Below, piece by piece: positions 23,649 through 30,923 of a stretch of 30,923 nucleotides of DNA. The notes below the pieces were generated by a model, which did no database searches, was not told the DNA's origin, and saw nothing but the letters and a program-made list of their open reading frames with translations. A program made the translations under genes and the position numbers. The DNA comes from JAWWPG01 sp038254365 (lineage in GTDB: Bacteria > Actinomycetota > Actinomycetes > Propionibacteriales > Nocardioidaceae), in contig JBBSGI010000037.1 in assembly GCA_038254365.1 (NCBI GenBank), forward strand, positions 1-30,923. The letters run 5' to 3'. Within the stretch, counting starts at the first letter, position 1; every line of letters starts with the position of its first letter.

Positions 23649-25387
23649 ATGCGGCGACCGGGTCCGCGCGCGGCCTCATCGTCGACTCGGTGCGGCGCCG
23701 CAAGCGCGCATTCCGGAGGCTGGCGGCATGGTCTGCCCTCGAGGCGCTGCCCGCTTTCCTCTCGGGGCTGCTGGTGTCCAAGGCTCTCAACAGCTTCCTG
23801 GACTCCGATGTCCGCGGAGGTTTGCAGTGGCTCGGCGTCTTCGCCTTGAGCGTGTTGATCGGCGTCTGGGGGACCCGGAGGACCCTTTCGATCCTGGCCG
23901 ATGTGGTCGAACCGTTCCGCGACGAGCTGGTGACGGGAGTGGTCCAAGGAGCGGTACGGCGCTCCGCCCGACCAGGTTCGTCCCCGCATACCGCCGACGT
24001 CGCCGTGGTCACCGAACAGGTGGAGATCGTCCGGGAGGCCTACGCCGCTGCGCTGATGGTCGTCCAGCAGTTCCTCGTCGTCACCGTCAGCGCGCTGCTC
24101 GGCCTCCTCGCGCTGGCCCCGGTCGTGCTGCTGTTCGTGCTGCCCGCGCTGCTGGTGGCCCTGGCACTGTTCACGGTGTCCCTGCGCCGCATGGCCGATG
24201 GTCAAGCGGAGTCCATCCTCGCCGACGAGCGGCTGGCCCTGGCAATCACGACGTTGACGGGAGGGCTCCGCGACATCATGGCCTGTGGCGGTGAGGATTC
24301 GGTCGCCGACGCGACCGAGAGACACATCGCCGACCACGCGCGGGCCACCGTCGCGTTGGGTCGGCTAGCGGCGTTGGGCACGCTGGCCATCGCCATCGGC
24401 AGTTGGCTGCCGATGCTGCTCATCCTCGGCTTCGGAGCACGGCTGGTCGAGGCCGGGGCCTCGGCCGGTGTGATCGTCGGTGCCGCGACCTACCTCACGC
24501 AGGGCCTGCAACCGGCGCTCCAGACGCTGGTCCACGGTCTGAACGGGCCGGGGCTGTGGCTGATGGTGGCCACTCGCCGCATGGTCGGCGTCCTCGACCC
24601 TGCTCCCGCTGAGCAGTGCGAGGACGGGCCGCCGGTCGACATGGCCGGGGGGCTGTCGCTGGCCGAGGTCACGTTCGCGTACAGCGAGTGGGCCGACCCG
24701 GTGATCCTCGGCCTCGACCTCGACGTGCCCTGCGGCGAGCACCTGGCGGTGATCGGCCCGAGCGGCGCCGGAAAGTCCACGTTGGCGGGCCTGGTGACCG
24801 GCCTCCTGACGCCGCAGCAAGGACACGTCCGGCTGGGCACGGTCGATCTGCGTGGCCTGCCCCCGGCGGCTCTCGCCCGCAGGCGGGTGCTCATTCCGCA
24901 GGAGGCTTACGTTTTCGCCGGAACGGTTCGGGAGAACCTTGGCTATCTGAACGACCAGGTCTCGCCATCGGAGCTGGACAGGGTCGTGGACCTGCTGGGA
25001 GCGCGTGCACTTGTGGAGCGGGTCGGCGGTTATGACGCCGAGCTGGACCGGGGCCGGCTCTCCGCCGGTGAGCGACAGCTGGTCACGTTGGTGCGGGCCT
25101 TCGTGTCGCCCGCCGAGCTGGTCGTGCTCGACGAGGCAACCTGTCATCTGGACCCGCGGGCCGAGGCCGTCGTCGAGCGGGCCTTCGCCGAGCGAGAGGG
25201 GTCGCTGGTCGTGATCGCGCACCGGATGAGCTCGGCGTTGCGGGCGGACCGGATCCTCCTGCTGGACGGTACCACCATCACCGCCGGGACCAGCCGTGAC
25301 CTGCTGGCATCGTCGTCGCTCTATCGCGACCTGCTGGGTCACTGGGACAGCGAAGGGGAGATTCCCCCTAGGCGCACTCACCCCTGA
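23645..25387 (+). CDS. ABC exporter half, complete nucleotide-binding site
   Basis: The 580-residue partner has an N-terminal multi-helix exporter domain (about 25-310) and an ATPase (about 330-570). Its ATPase is canonical: Walker A GPSGAGKST, Q-loop IPQEAYVFAGTVREN, signature LSAGERQLVTLVRAF (Ala for the second Gly), Walker B LVVLDEATCHLD with the catalytic Glu, and switch His in VIAHRMSS. Paired with the preceding gene it should form a heterodimeric lanthipeptide exporter with one strong and one weak ATP site. The GTG overlaps the previous stop as GTGA (23645-23648). No C39 peptidase domain is attached to either half, so leader removal must be done elsewhere. It corresponds to ramB. Confidence 0.92.
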   Translation: MNAATGSARGLIVDSVRRRKRAFRRLAAWSALEALPAFLSGLLVSKALNSFLDSDVRGGLQWLGVFALSVLIGVWGTRRTLSILADVVEPFRDELVTGVVQGAVRRSARPGSSPHTADVAVVTEQVEIVREAYAAALMVVQQFLVVTVSALLGLLALAPVVLLFVLPALLVALALFTVSLRRMADGQAESILADERLALAITTLTGGLRDIMACGGEDSVADATERHIADHARATVALGRLAALGTLAIAIGSWLPMLLILGFGARLVEAGASAGVIVGAATYLTQGLQPALQTLVHGLNGPGLWLMVATRRMVGVLDPAPAEQCEDGPPVDMAGGLSLAEVTFAYSEWADPVILGLDLDVPCGEHLAVIGPSGAGKSTLAGLVTGLLTPQQGHVRLGTVDLRGLPPAALARRRVLIPQEAYVFAGTVRENLGYLNDQVSPSELDRVVDLLGARALVERVGGYDAELDRGRLSAGERQLVTLVRAFVSPAELVVLDEATCHLDPRAEAVVERAFAEREGSLVVIAHRMSSALRADRILLLDGTTITAGTSRDLLASSSLYRDLLGHWDSEGEIPPRRTHP

Positions 25388-25403
25388 CGTCTGCTCTGGC
25401 TGG

Positions 25404-25847
25404 CTACTTGACGATGACGTCGGCAGCATCCTTCGACAGATCGCCGGTGTCGTAGGCCGTGACGAGGGTGACCTCGACGCCGTCGACCTTCGCGGACTCC
25501 CCCGTGGTGAGCGTGACCGCGGTCGGCCCCCCTTCACCGACACCGACACTTAGCACGGCCTCCGGGCCAGCGCCGGACTCATGCACGTCGTCGAAATAGA
25601 GTGTGACGCGCTTCCCGGCCACGGTCGTCACGCTGGGCTGATCGGGCAGGCTGTGATCGGGATAGCTGACCCGAATGACGCCGGCCTGGTGCTGTATCGC
25701 GGTCAGGGGCGGCACCGGATTGGCATCTGTGTCGTTTCGCGTGACCAGGACGACGACCACGACGATGGCCACCACCACGACGACGACCGCCACGAGGGCA
25801 CCCAGCAGACCGGTGCGGGAAGGCTGAATGGTCGGCGCCGAGGTCAT
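25404..25847 (-). CDS. Small membrane-anchored beta-rich protein
   Basis: The 147-residue protein has a short head, an extremely valine-rich transmembrane helix (about 14-36, coded by a GTG/GTC-rich simple repeat) and an outside beta-rich domain. I do not recognise it for certain; the tail resembles small actinobacterial DUF6406-like proteins. Its stretch VTLTTGESAKVDGVEVTLV resembles VFVPGESQRLLDHTVEVISI in the product of the gene just upstream, so the two may be diverged copies, one anchored and one soluble. Its ATG overlaps that gene's stop as ATGA. It converges on the lanthipeptide operon with a 16-bp gap and belongs to neither pathway by evidence. Confidence 0.65.
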   Translation of the reverse strand: MTSAPTIQPSRTGLLGALVAVVVVVVAIVVVVVLVTRNDTDANPVPPLTAIQHQAGVIRVSYPDHSLPDQPSVTTVAGKRVTLYFDDVHESGAGPEAVLSVGVGEGGPTAVTLTTGESAKVDGVEVTLVTAYDTGDLSKDAADVIVK

Positions 25848-26110
25848 GAGGTCACCGCGTCGGGCTCGGCGCGGATCAGCACCGTCGGCGGCTCGCGGGT
25901 GATCGAGATGACCTCGACCGTGTGGTCGAGCAGTCGCTGCGACTCACCCGGGACGAAGACCACCTGCTCGGCGACTCCGGTCCTGAGGTTGCGCAGACCC
26001 AGCCTGACCGCGGGTTCCTCATCGGCCGGCTTGATCGACATGCTGCCGACGACAAGACCTGCGACTCGCTGCTGCGCGCTCTTGCCGATCTCGATCTCCT
26101 CGCGCGTCAT
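25844..26110 (-). CDS. Small soluble beta-rich protein
   Basis: The 88-residue protein has no signal or helix. It starts MTREEIEIGKSAQQRV and is mostly predicted beta strand, with the GES motif shared with the next gene. No known function is recognised. The four-base overlap (ATGA) with the downstream gene indicates co-translation. The ribosome site before the ATG is weak (GGTGGTGTGAG). Confidence 0.62.
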   Translation of the reverse strand: MTREEIEIGKSAQQRVAGLVVGSMSIKPADEEPAVRLGLRNLRTGVAEQVVFVPGESQRLLDHTVEVISITREPPTVLIRAEPDAVTS

Positions 26111-26229
26111 CTCACACCACCCATGGCTCTCCGGCTACTCACGGACCGATCCCGCCAACCTGATGTCACGACCACGGTATCGGCTCGCGGGCACTCGATG
26201 TCGAGCGCACCAGCGGCGCGACAGCGGCG

Positions 26230-26340
26230 TCAGCTGTGCGACACCTCGCTGATGAACACCCGATACTCCGCCTCGCTCAGGCTGACCTCGTACGCCGCGG
26301 AGCCGCTCGGATCTGAGGCCGAGGGGGCGACCTCGGCCAA
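26230..26340 (-). pseudogene. Coding-looking fragment, possible TTG micro-ORF or gene remnant
   Basis: On the minus strand an open frame from a stop at about 26362 to the TGA at 26230 has strongly GC-rich third positions and encodes ...SAAYEVSLSEAEYRVFISEVSHS. The only near start is TTG at 26340 (36 residues), with no good ribosome site, and no ATG or GTG lies at its beginning. It looks like the 3' part of a decayed gene or an unusual small protein. The other bases between 26111 and 26428 show nothing recognisable. Confidence 0.3.
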
Positions 26341-26428
26341 CGCCGCCCAGGTGAAAGCGGGCTAGCGGCCCACGGGTGATCTTCGCCGCAGACGCTCGGA
26401 CGGGTCCCGGAACGGGAGGGGATCCGCC

Positions 26429-26434
26429 TACGAT
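26429..26434 (+). promoter_or_regulatory. Candidate leaderless -10 of ispH
   Basis: TACGAT, then GGGGGA, then the ATG at 26441. The spacing fits transcription starting at the start codon; the G run is too close for an ordinary ribosome site. Confidence 0.4.
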
Positions 26435-26440
26435 GGGGGA

Positions 26441-27481
26441 ATGACCGCACCAGCGACCCGGGCCGGGACTGCAGTGGCGGCCGGCGCGACTACCGACGGC
26501 ACCACCACCGCTCACCGGGACAGCTCCGACCGGCGGGTGCTACTTGCCGCCCCTCGCGGCTACTGCGCCGGTGTCGACCGAGCGGTGGTCACCGTCGAGA
26601 AGGCTCTGGACCTGTACGGTGCACCGGTCTACGTGCGCAAGCAGATCGTCCACAACAAGCATGTCGTCCGCTCCCTCGAGCAGCGCGGCGCCATCTTCGT
26701 CGAAGAGCTCGACGAGGTGCCGGCAGGTTCGACCGTCGTGTTCTCGGCACACGGCGTCTCTCCCGCGGTGCATGTCCAGGCGGCGGAACGCAGCCTGAAA
26801 ACCATCGACGCAACGTGCCCGTTGGTCACCAAGGTGCACAACGAGGCGAAGCGCTTCGCCGACGAGGGGTACGACATTCTGCTCATCGGTCACGAGGGTC
26901 ACGAGGAGGTCGAGGGCACCGCAGGGGAGGCCCCGGACAACATCACGCTGGTGCAGCGCCCCGAAGACGTGGCCGGCCTGTCGCTGGGTGACGGCGCGAA
27001 GGTTGCCTGGCTCTCGCAGACGACGCTGTCCGTGGACGAGACGATGCAGACCGTGGACAGCATCCGCGCCCGATACCCCAACCTGCTCGATCCGCCGTCC
27101 GACGACATCTGTTATGCGACCCAGAACCGGCAGCAGGCGGTCAAGGAGATCTCCACCGGGGCGGACCTCGTGCTGGTCGTCGGCTCGGGCAACTCGAGCA
27201 ACTCCGTCCGTCTGGTCGAGGTCGCGCTCGAGAATGGCGCTGCCGCCGCCTACCGGGTGGACGACGCGTCCGAGATCGACGAGGCGTGGTTCGACGGGGT
27301 CGAGACGGTGGGGGTGACGTCGGGAGCCTCGGTGCCGGAGGATCTCGTCGACGGTGTCCTCGACCTGCTGGCGAGCCGGGGGTACCCCTTCGCGACGTCG
27401 GTCCACACGGCCGAGGAGTCGTTGATCTTCGCGCTGCCACCTGAGCTGCGCAAGGAGCTTCGCGAAGCCGGAAAGGCTTAG
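26441..27481 (+). CDS. ispH: 4-hydroxy-3-methylbut-2-enyl diphosphate reductase
   Basis: The 346-residue iron-sulfur enzyme makes IPP and DMAPP, the last step of the MEP isoprenoid pathway. Three conserved cysteines that hold the [4Fe-4S] cluster are visible in GYCAG (about 42), ATCPL (about 126) and ICYATQ (about 224). The substrate-binding His residues lie in VHNKHVV and FSAHGVSP, and the SGNSSNS loop binds diphosphate. The first 30 residues are a low-complexity Thr/Ala-rich extension not needed for the fold. The position between xseA and a DUF6542 gene matches Rv1110 (LytB2). The IPP it makes feeds the cis-prenyltransferase encoded at 2.0 kb. Confidence 0.97.
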   Translation: MTAPATRAGTAVAAGATTDGTTTAHRDSSDRRVLLAAPRGYCAGVDRAVVTVEKALDLYGAPVYVRKQIVHNKHVVRSLEQRGAIFVEELDEVPAGSTVVFSAHGVSPAVHVQAAERSLKTIDATCPLVTKVHNEAKRFADEGYDILLIGHEGHEEVEGTAGEAPDNITLVQRPEDVAGLSLGDGAKVAWLSQTTLSVDETMQTVDSIRARYPNLLDPPSDDICYATQNRQQAVKEISTGADLVLVVGSGNSSNSVRLVEVALENGAAAAYRVDDASEIDEAWFDGVETVGVTSGASVPEDLVDGVLDLLASRGYPFATSVHTAEESLIFALPPELRKELREAGKA

Positions 27482-27507
27482 CCGACAACGCGGCGTACGG
27501 CGCCTGC

Positions 27508-27520
27508 AGCGCTTCGCGCT
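27508..27520. terminator. Small hairpin between convergent ispH and DUF6542 gene
   Basis: AGCGC-TTC-GCGCT is a 5-bp stem with a 3-nt loop in the 37-bp gap between the convergent stops. It may serve both directions, but it has no T run and is short. Confidence 0.3.
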
Positions 27521-28124
27521 AACGAGAGCTTGGGGAGGCGATCATCCGCGCCGCTACGGCGAGTAGGGCCACGCCGTAACCACCGACCAGACCGGTCGTG
27601 TGGCTCGCCAACCCGCTGAGGAAGACCTTGTTGACCCCGGGTGCCGACTCGAAGGCGTGCGGGACGCCGATGGCGATCGCGGCGATGACTGCGGCGAAGA
27701 GCAACGGTGGGAGGACGCCCGCCGTGAAGAGGTCCTCCCGACGCACGGCCATCGTGGCGACTAGGCAGATCACGACGAAGCAGAGGTCGAAGAAGAATGT
27801 GATCCGGCCTGCGGTGAGCAGCATGTCGAGGACAGCGCATGACCCGGCGGCGAGTGCGGTGGAGACGACAAGCCCACGACCGGAAAGACCATCGCCGGCG
27901 TACTGGGGTGCTCGGCCCCACGGGGCGGTCGCCACAGGTGGTGTCTCGTCCGCGGGTCCCCAGTCGTCGGGCTCTTCGTCGAGCTCCGGCCAGGGGCTTG
28001 GCTCGTCCTGCGGTGACAGGGCGGGCTCGGCGGCGTCATCGAGGCGACCGTCATGCGGGGCTAGCTCGGGAACCCCGTGGTCGACGTTCCAAGGAAGGCC
28101 TTGCCCATGCATTGAGGTTGTCAT
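27519..28124 (-). CDS. DUF6542 membrane protein
   Basis: The 201-residue protein has an acidic, Pro-rich soluble head (about 1-80) and then four hydrophobic helices (about 84-200, with LVVSTALAAGSCAVLDMLL, FFFDLCFVVICLVATMAV, LFTAGVLPPLLFAAVIAAIA and a final GLVGGYGVALLAVAARM). This layout and its place after ispH match the DUF6542 family (Rv1111c in M. tuberculosis), of unknown function. The ATG at 28124 follows GGAGG by 5 nt. A GTG 12 bp upstream is less likely. Confidence 0.82.
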   Translation of the reverse strand: MTTSMHGQGLPWNVDHGVPELAPHDGRLDDAAEPALSPQDEPSPWPELDEEPDDWGPADETPPVATAPWGRAPQYAGDGLSGRGLVVSTALAAGSCAVLDMLLTAGRITFFFDLCFVVICLVATMAVRREDLFTAGVLPPLLFAAVIAAIAIGVPHAFESAPGVNKVFLSGLASHTTGLVGGYGVALLAVAARMIASPSSR

Positions 28125-28205
28125 GGCCGCCTCCACAACTGGCTCACAGTGTCTTCAGGCTAGTGGCAGGGGCGGCCAGCCCAGCGCTGCCACGCCGCTA
28201 TCGCG

Positions 28206-29405
28206 TCACTCACCCACCGCTCGTCGTACCCACTGCTCGTGCCCTGGCGGACCGGAGATCGCCACGGGCTGGTCAGAGTCGGCCACCAACTCGGGGGCGG
28301 ACAGGGGGCGCAGACCTTCGGTGAGCGGCGGCGGGGTCGCCGGCGCCTCCGTGCCGACGTCGAGGTCGTGCAGTCGGCGTGCACTGACGAAGACGCGGGT
28401 CTCGAGGGAGCCGACGAACGAGTTGTAGCTCGTCACGGCGGCCGACAAGGAGCGTCCTACCTTGTCGAGGTGGCGGCTCGCCACGGACAGCCGGTCGTAG
28501 ACCTCGGTGGCGGTGCGATGGATCTCCTTGGCGTTGGCGGCCACCGACTCCTGGGTCCACGCGTAGCCGATGGTCTTCAGCATGGCGATCAGCGTGGTCG
28601 GGGTGGCCAGCATGACCCCTTTGCGAGCTGCGTCGTCGATGAGCCCCGGGTCGGCGTCCAGCGCTTGGGCGAACATTGCCTCGCCAGGCAGGAACATGAC
28701 GACGAACTCCGGCGAGGTGTCGAACTGTCGCCAGTATGCCTTGGCTGCCAAGGCGTCGAGGTGCTGTCGCACCTGTGACGCATGTCGCCTCAAATGACCG
28801 AGCCGCTCGTCGGCGGAGCTCGCGTTGCAGGCGGAGAGGAAAGCGTCGAGCGGGGTCTTGCTGTCGATCACGACGACGCGGCCCCCCACCATGGACACGA
28901 CGGCGTCCGGGCGGGCGACCCCGGTAGGCCCGTCCGCGGAAACCTGTTCCTCGAATGTGCAGTGCCTGGTCATCCCGGCGAGCTCGAGACTTCGGCGCAG
29001 CTGCATCTCCCCCCAGTGACCGCGCACCTGGGGGCGCCGCAGGGCCTCGGCGAGCGACTGGGTCTCCGCGCGGAGCTCGGCTCCGCTGAGGCGCACCGCC
29101 TCGACCTGTTCTTTGAGCTGGGCCTGCCATGACGCCTCGGTGCGCTCGAGCCCCGCGAGCTGGGACGCGAGCGCGGAAAGCGTCTGTTGAACGGGGGCGA
29201 CCACGGTTTCGGTCGCCCGGAAGCTGGCGTCGGCCATGGCGAACACCCGCTCGCTGGAGTCAGCGACGGCCGACTTGGAGAGGGCGCGCAGCTCGGTGGT
29301 GACGTCGCCGTGGCGCCTCTGGGCCTCGCGCTGACCGAGCACCATGCCTGCGCCCAGCCCCGCGGCTGCGGCGAGAAGCGCGATGAAGATCGTCGTGATG
29401 TCCAT
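28206..29405 (-). CDS. rmuC: DNA recombination protein RmuC
   Basis: The 399-residue protein begins with a membrane helix (about 2-22, TTIFIALLAAAAGLGAGMVLG), then a long coiled coil (about 30-120), then the RmuC nuclease-like domain: RGHWGEMQLRRSLELAGM, RPDAVVSMVGGRVVVIDSKTPLDAFLSA and EFVVMFLPGEAMFAQAL. Those DSK and Glu residues resemble a restriction-endonuclease-like metal site. RmuC limits recombination between inverted repeats in E. coli. The length is typical. The ATG at 29405 starts right before the helix; an upstream in-frame start at 29447 would add a non-hydrophobic segment. It is divergent from ychF. Confidence 0.93.
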   Translation of the reverse strand: MDITTIFIALLAAAAGLGAGMVLGQREAQRRHGDVTTELRALSKSAVADSSERVFAMADASFRATETVVAPVQQTLSALASQLAGLERTEASWQAQLKEQVEAVRLSGAELRAETQSLAEALRRPQVRGHWGEMQLRRSLELAGMTRHCTFEEQVSADGPTGVARPDAVVSMVGGRVVVIDSKTPLDAFLSACNASSADERLGHLRRHASQVRQHLDALAAKAYWRQFDTSPEFVVMFLPGEAMFAQALDADPGLIDDAARKGVMLATPTTLIAMLKTIGYAWTQESVAANAKEIHRTATEVYDRLSVASRHLDKVGRSLSAAVTSYNSFVGSLETRVFVSARRLHDLDVGTEAPATPPPLTEGLRPLSAPELVADSDQPVAISGPPGHEQWVRRAVGE

Positions 29406-29474
29406 GAGATGACGATGGCACGGGGCGCCGACACTATCGACGGACACCGATTTCCGGCAGGTCCTTGCGCCACG

Positions 29475-29480
29475 TAGCCT
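29475..29480 (+). promoter_or_regulatory. Candidate leaderless -10 of ychF
   Basis: TAGCCT followed by 8 nt and the GTG start, with no ribosome site between. A start codon at the 5' end of the mRNA is likely. Confidence 0.35.
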
Positions 29481-29488
29481 TGTCGGCC

Positions 29489-30565
<1,077 letters not shown>

Positions 30566-30756
30566 AACGGTCCAAACCTGCAGTTCAGCCGCCCATCTGC
30601 GTTCTGTGGTCCGGCCTTGGCCCGTGCTTTCTCGTCCGGTCCCGCTTGTGGTGAGGCATGTGGATAGTCCCTGGTAGGGCCGCAGCTACTGGCCTGCCAA
30701 TTCCGGGTCGCGCAAGCGATCGACCACGGCAGCCGTCTCGGACTCGGTTCGAGGGA

Positions 30757-30781
30757 GGCCCCCTTCGGGACGAAGGGCCTG
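30757..30781. terminator. Hairpin downstream of ychF
   Basis: AGGCCC-CC-TTCG, loop GGA, CGAA-GGGCCT form a 6 + 4 bp stem with a 2-nt bulge. It lies about 190 bp after ychF and has no T run. It could be a terminator or the flank of the putative mobile element beside it. Confidence 0.35.
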
Positions 30782-30783
30782 GT

Positions 30784-30923
30784 TGAGTGTGCCAGTCTGA
30801 AGTGGCCCCACTTGGGGGCCTAGTGCTGGCTTGATGTGGCCCCACCCTCGACCTACTGGTCCCCGTACTTTCGTGTTCGTCTGCCAAGGCGAACGTCGAG
30901 ATGTGCAGGGGTGAGAGTGAGAT
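30784..30923. mobile_element. Possible left end of an IS21-like insertion sequence
   Basis: From TTGAGTGTGCCAGTCTG (about 30783) the sequence holds two near copies of TGANGTGGCCCCAC (30798-30811 and 30832-30845), spaced 34 bp apart. IS21-family ends carry repeated motifs like these before istA. The first copy also folds as GGCCCC / GGGGCC. No transposase gene is present in the window, so this is only a terminal-repeat resemblance. Confidence 0.3.

Larger units (their letters stand above)
30566..30923. other. Right-end noncoding region
   Basis: About 360 bp after ychF contain no convincing gene: the open frame on the minus strand at 30585-30887 has the composition of noncoding sequence. The region holds a hairpin at 30757-30781 and two GTGGCCCCAC repeats near 30800-30845. 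No tRNA could be folded by eye, although GGTTCGA at about 30748 looks like a T-loop. Confidence 0.6.

Noticed and set aside
24365..25549. 394-codon open frame on the minus strand opposite the second ABC gene
   Set aside because: The ABC motifs are on the plus strand, and the minus frame is Gln/Arg-rich without any recognisable domain.
30740..30770. GGTTCGA considered as a tRNA T-arm
   Set aside because: The flanking bases do not pair into a T stem, and no acceptor or anticodon arm can be drawn.

Overview
This is a high-GC actinobacterial chromosome segment. Gene content and order resemble the Mycobacterium tuberculosis Rv1085c-Rv1112 neighbourhood as I remember it: hemolysin III / short Z-isoprenyl synthase, PhoH2, fumarase, GlpX, DUF4245, XseB/XseA, IspH, DUF6542 and YchF. 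The remaining content (HIT protein, PIG-L deacetylase, WS/DGAT, class III lanthipeptide genes) and codon use suggest a filamentous or Nocardioides-like actinobacterium (Propionibacteriales / Nocardioidaceae). That assignment is inference. No rRNA, tRNA or CRISPR array was seen.

Layout. 1-1.25 kb: a one-helix, cysteine-rich exported protein. 1.25-4.85 kb: trhA, divergent from uppS, then a HIT protein and a PIN-PhoH ATPase whose leader carries three strong hairpins. 4.9-6.6 kb: an alpha/beta hydrolase, divergent from an anchored lytic-transglycosylase-like protein with 23 consecutive prolines. 6.7-9.3 kb (minus): fumC, arfB and a spermidine-synthase-like methyltransferase. 9.3-11.6 kb (plus): a PIG-L deacetylase and a wax ester/diacylglycerol acyltransferase. 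11.7-13.7 kb (minus): an alpha/beta hydrolase and glpX. 13.7-16.7 kb (minus): a molybdate operon (HTH-Mop regulator, modA, modB, modC) in which every junction is a 4-bp overlap, with a palindromic operator candidate at its promoter. 16.8-18.9 kb: DUF4245, xseB and xseA.

19.0-25.4 kb (plus) is the most interesting part: a complete class III lanthipeptide operon in ramCSAB order. It holds a LanKC synthetase, a 43-residue precursor too short for ordinary gene calling, a strong hairpin, and two half-size ABC exporter proteins. The predicted core is unusual. It is arginine/histidine-rich, contains two Ser-X2-Ser-Xn-Cys motifs joined by five glycines, and has no proline. No protease or regulator gene is beside it. 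The operon sits between xseA and ispH, which are near neighbours in related genomes, so it looks like an insertion into a conserved housekeeping block.

25.4-30.9 kb: two small beta-rich proteins sharing a Gly-Glu-Ser motif, a coding-looking remnant, ispH, DUF6542, rmuC and ychF, then about 360 bp without a convincing gene that may contain the end of an insertion sequence.

Several housekeeping genes (fumC, the mod regulator, xseA, ispH, ychF, the first hydrolase) have a TANNNT -10-like hexamer 6 or 8 nt before the start codon and no well-placed Shine-Dalgarno, so they are probably leaderless.
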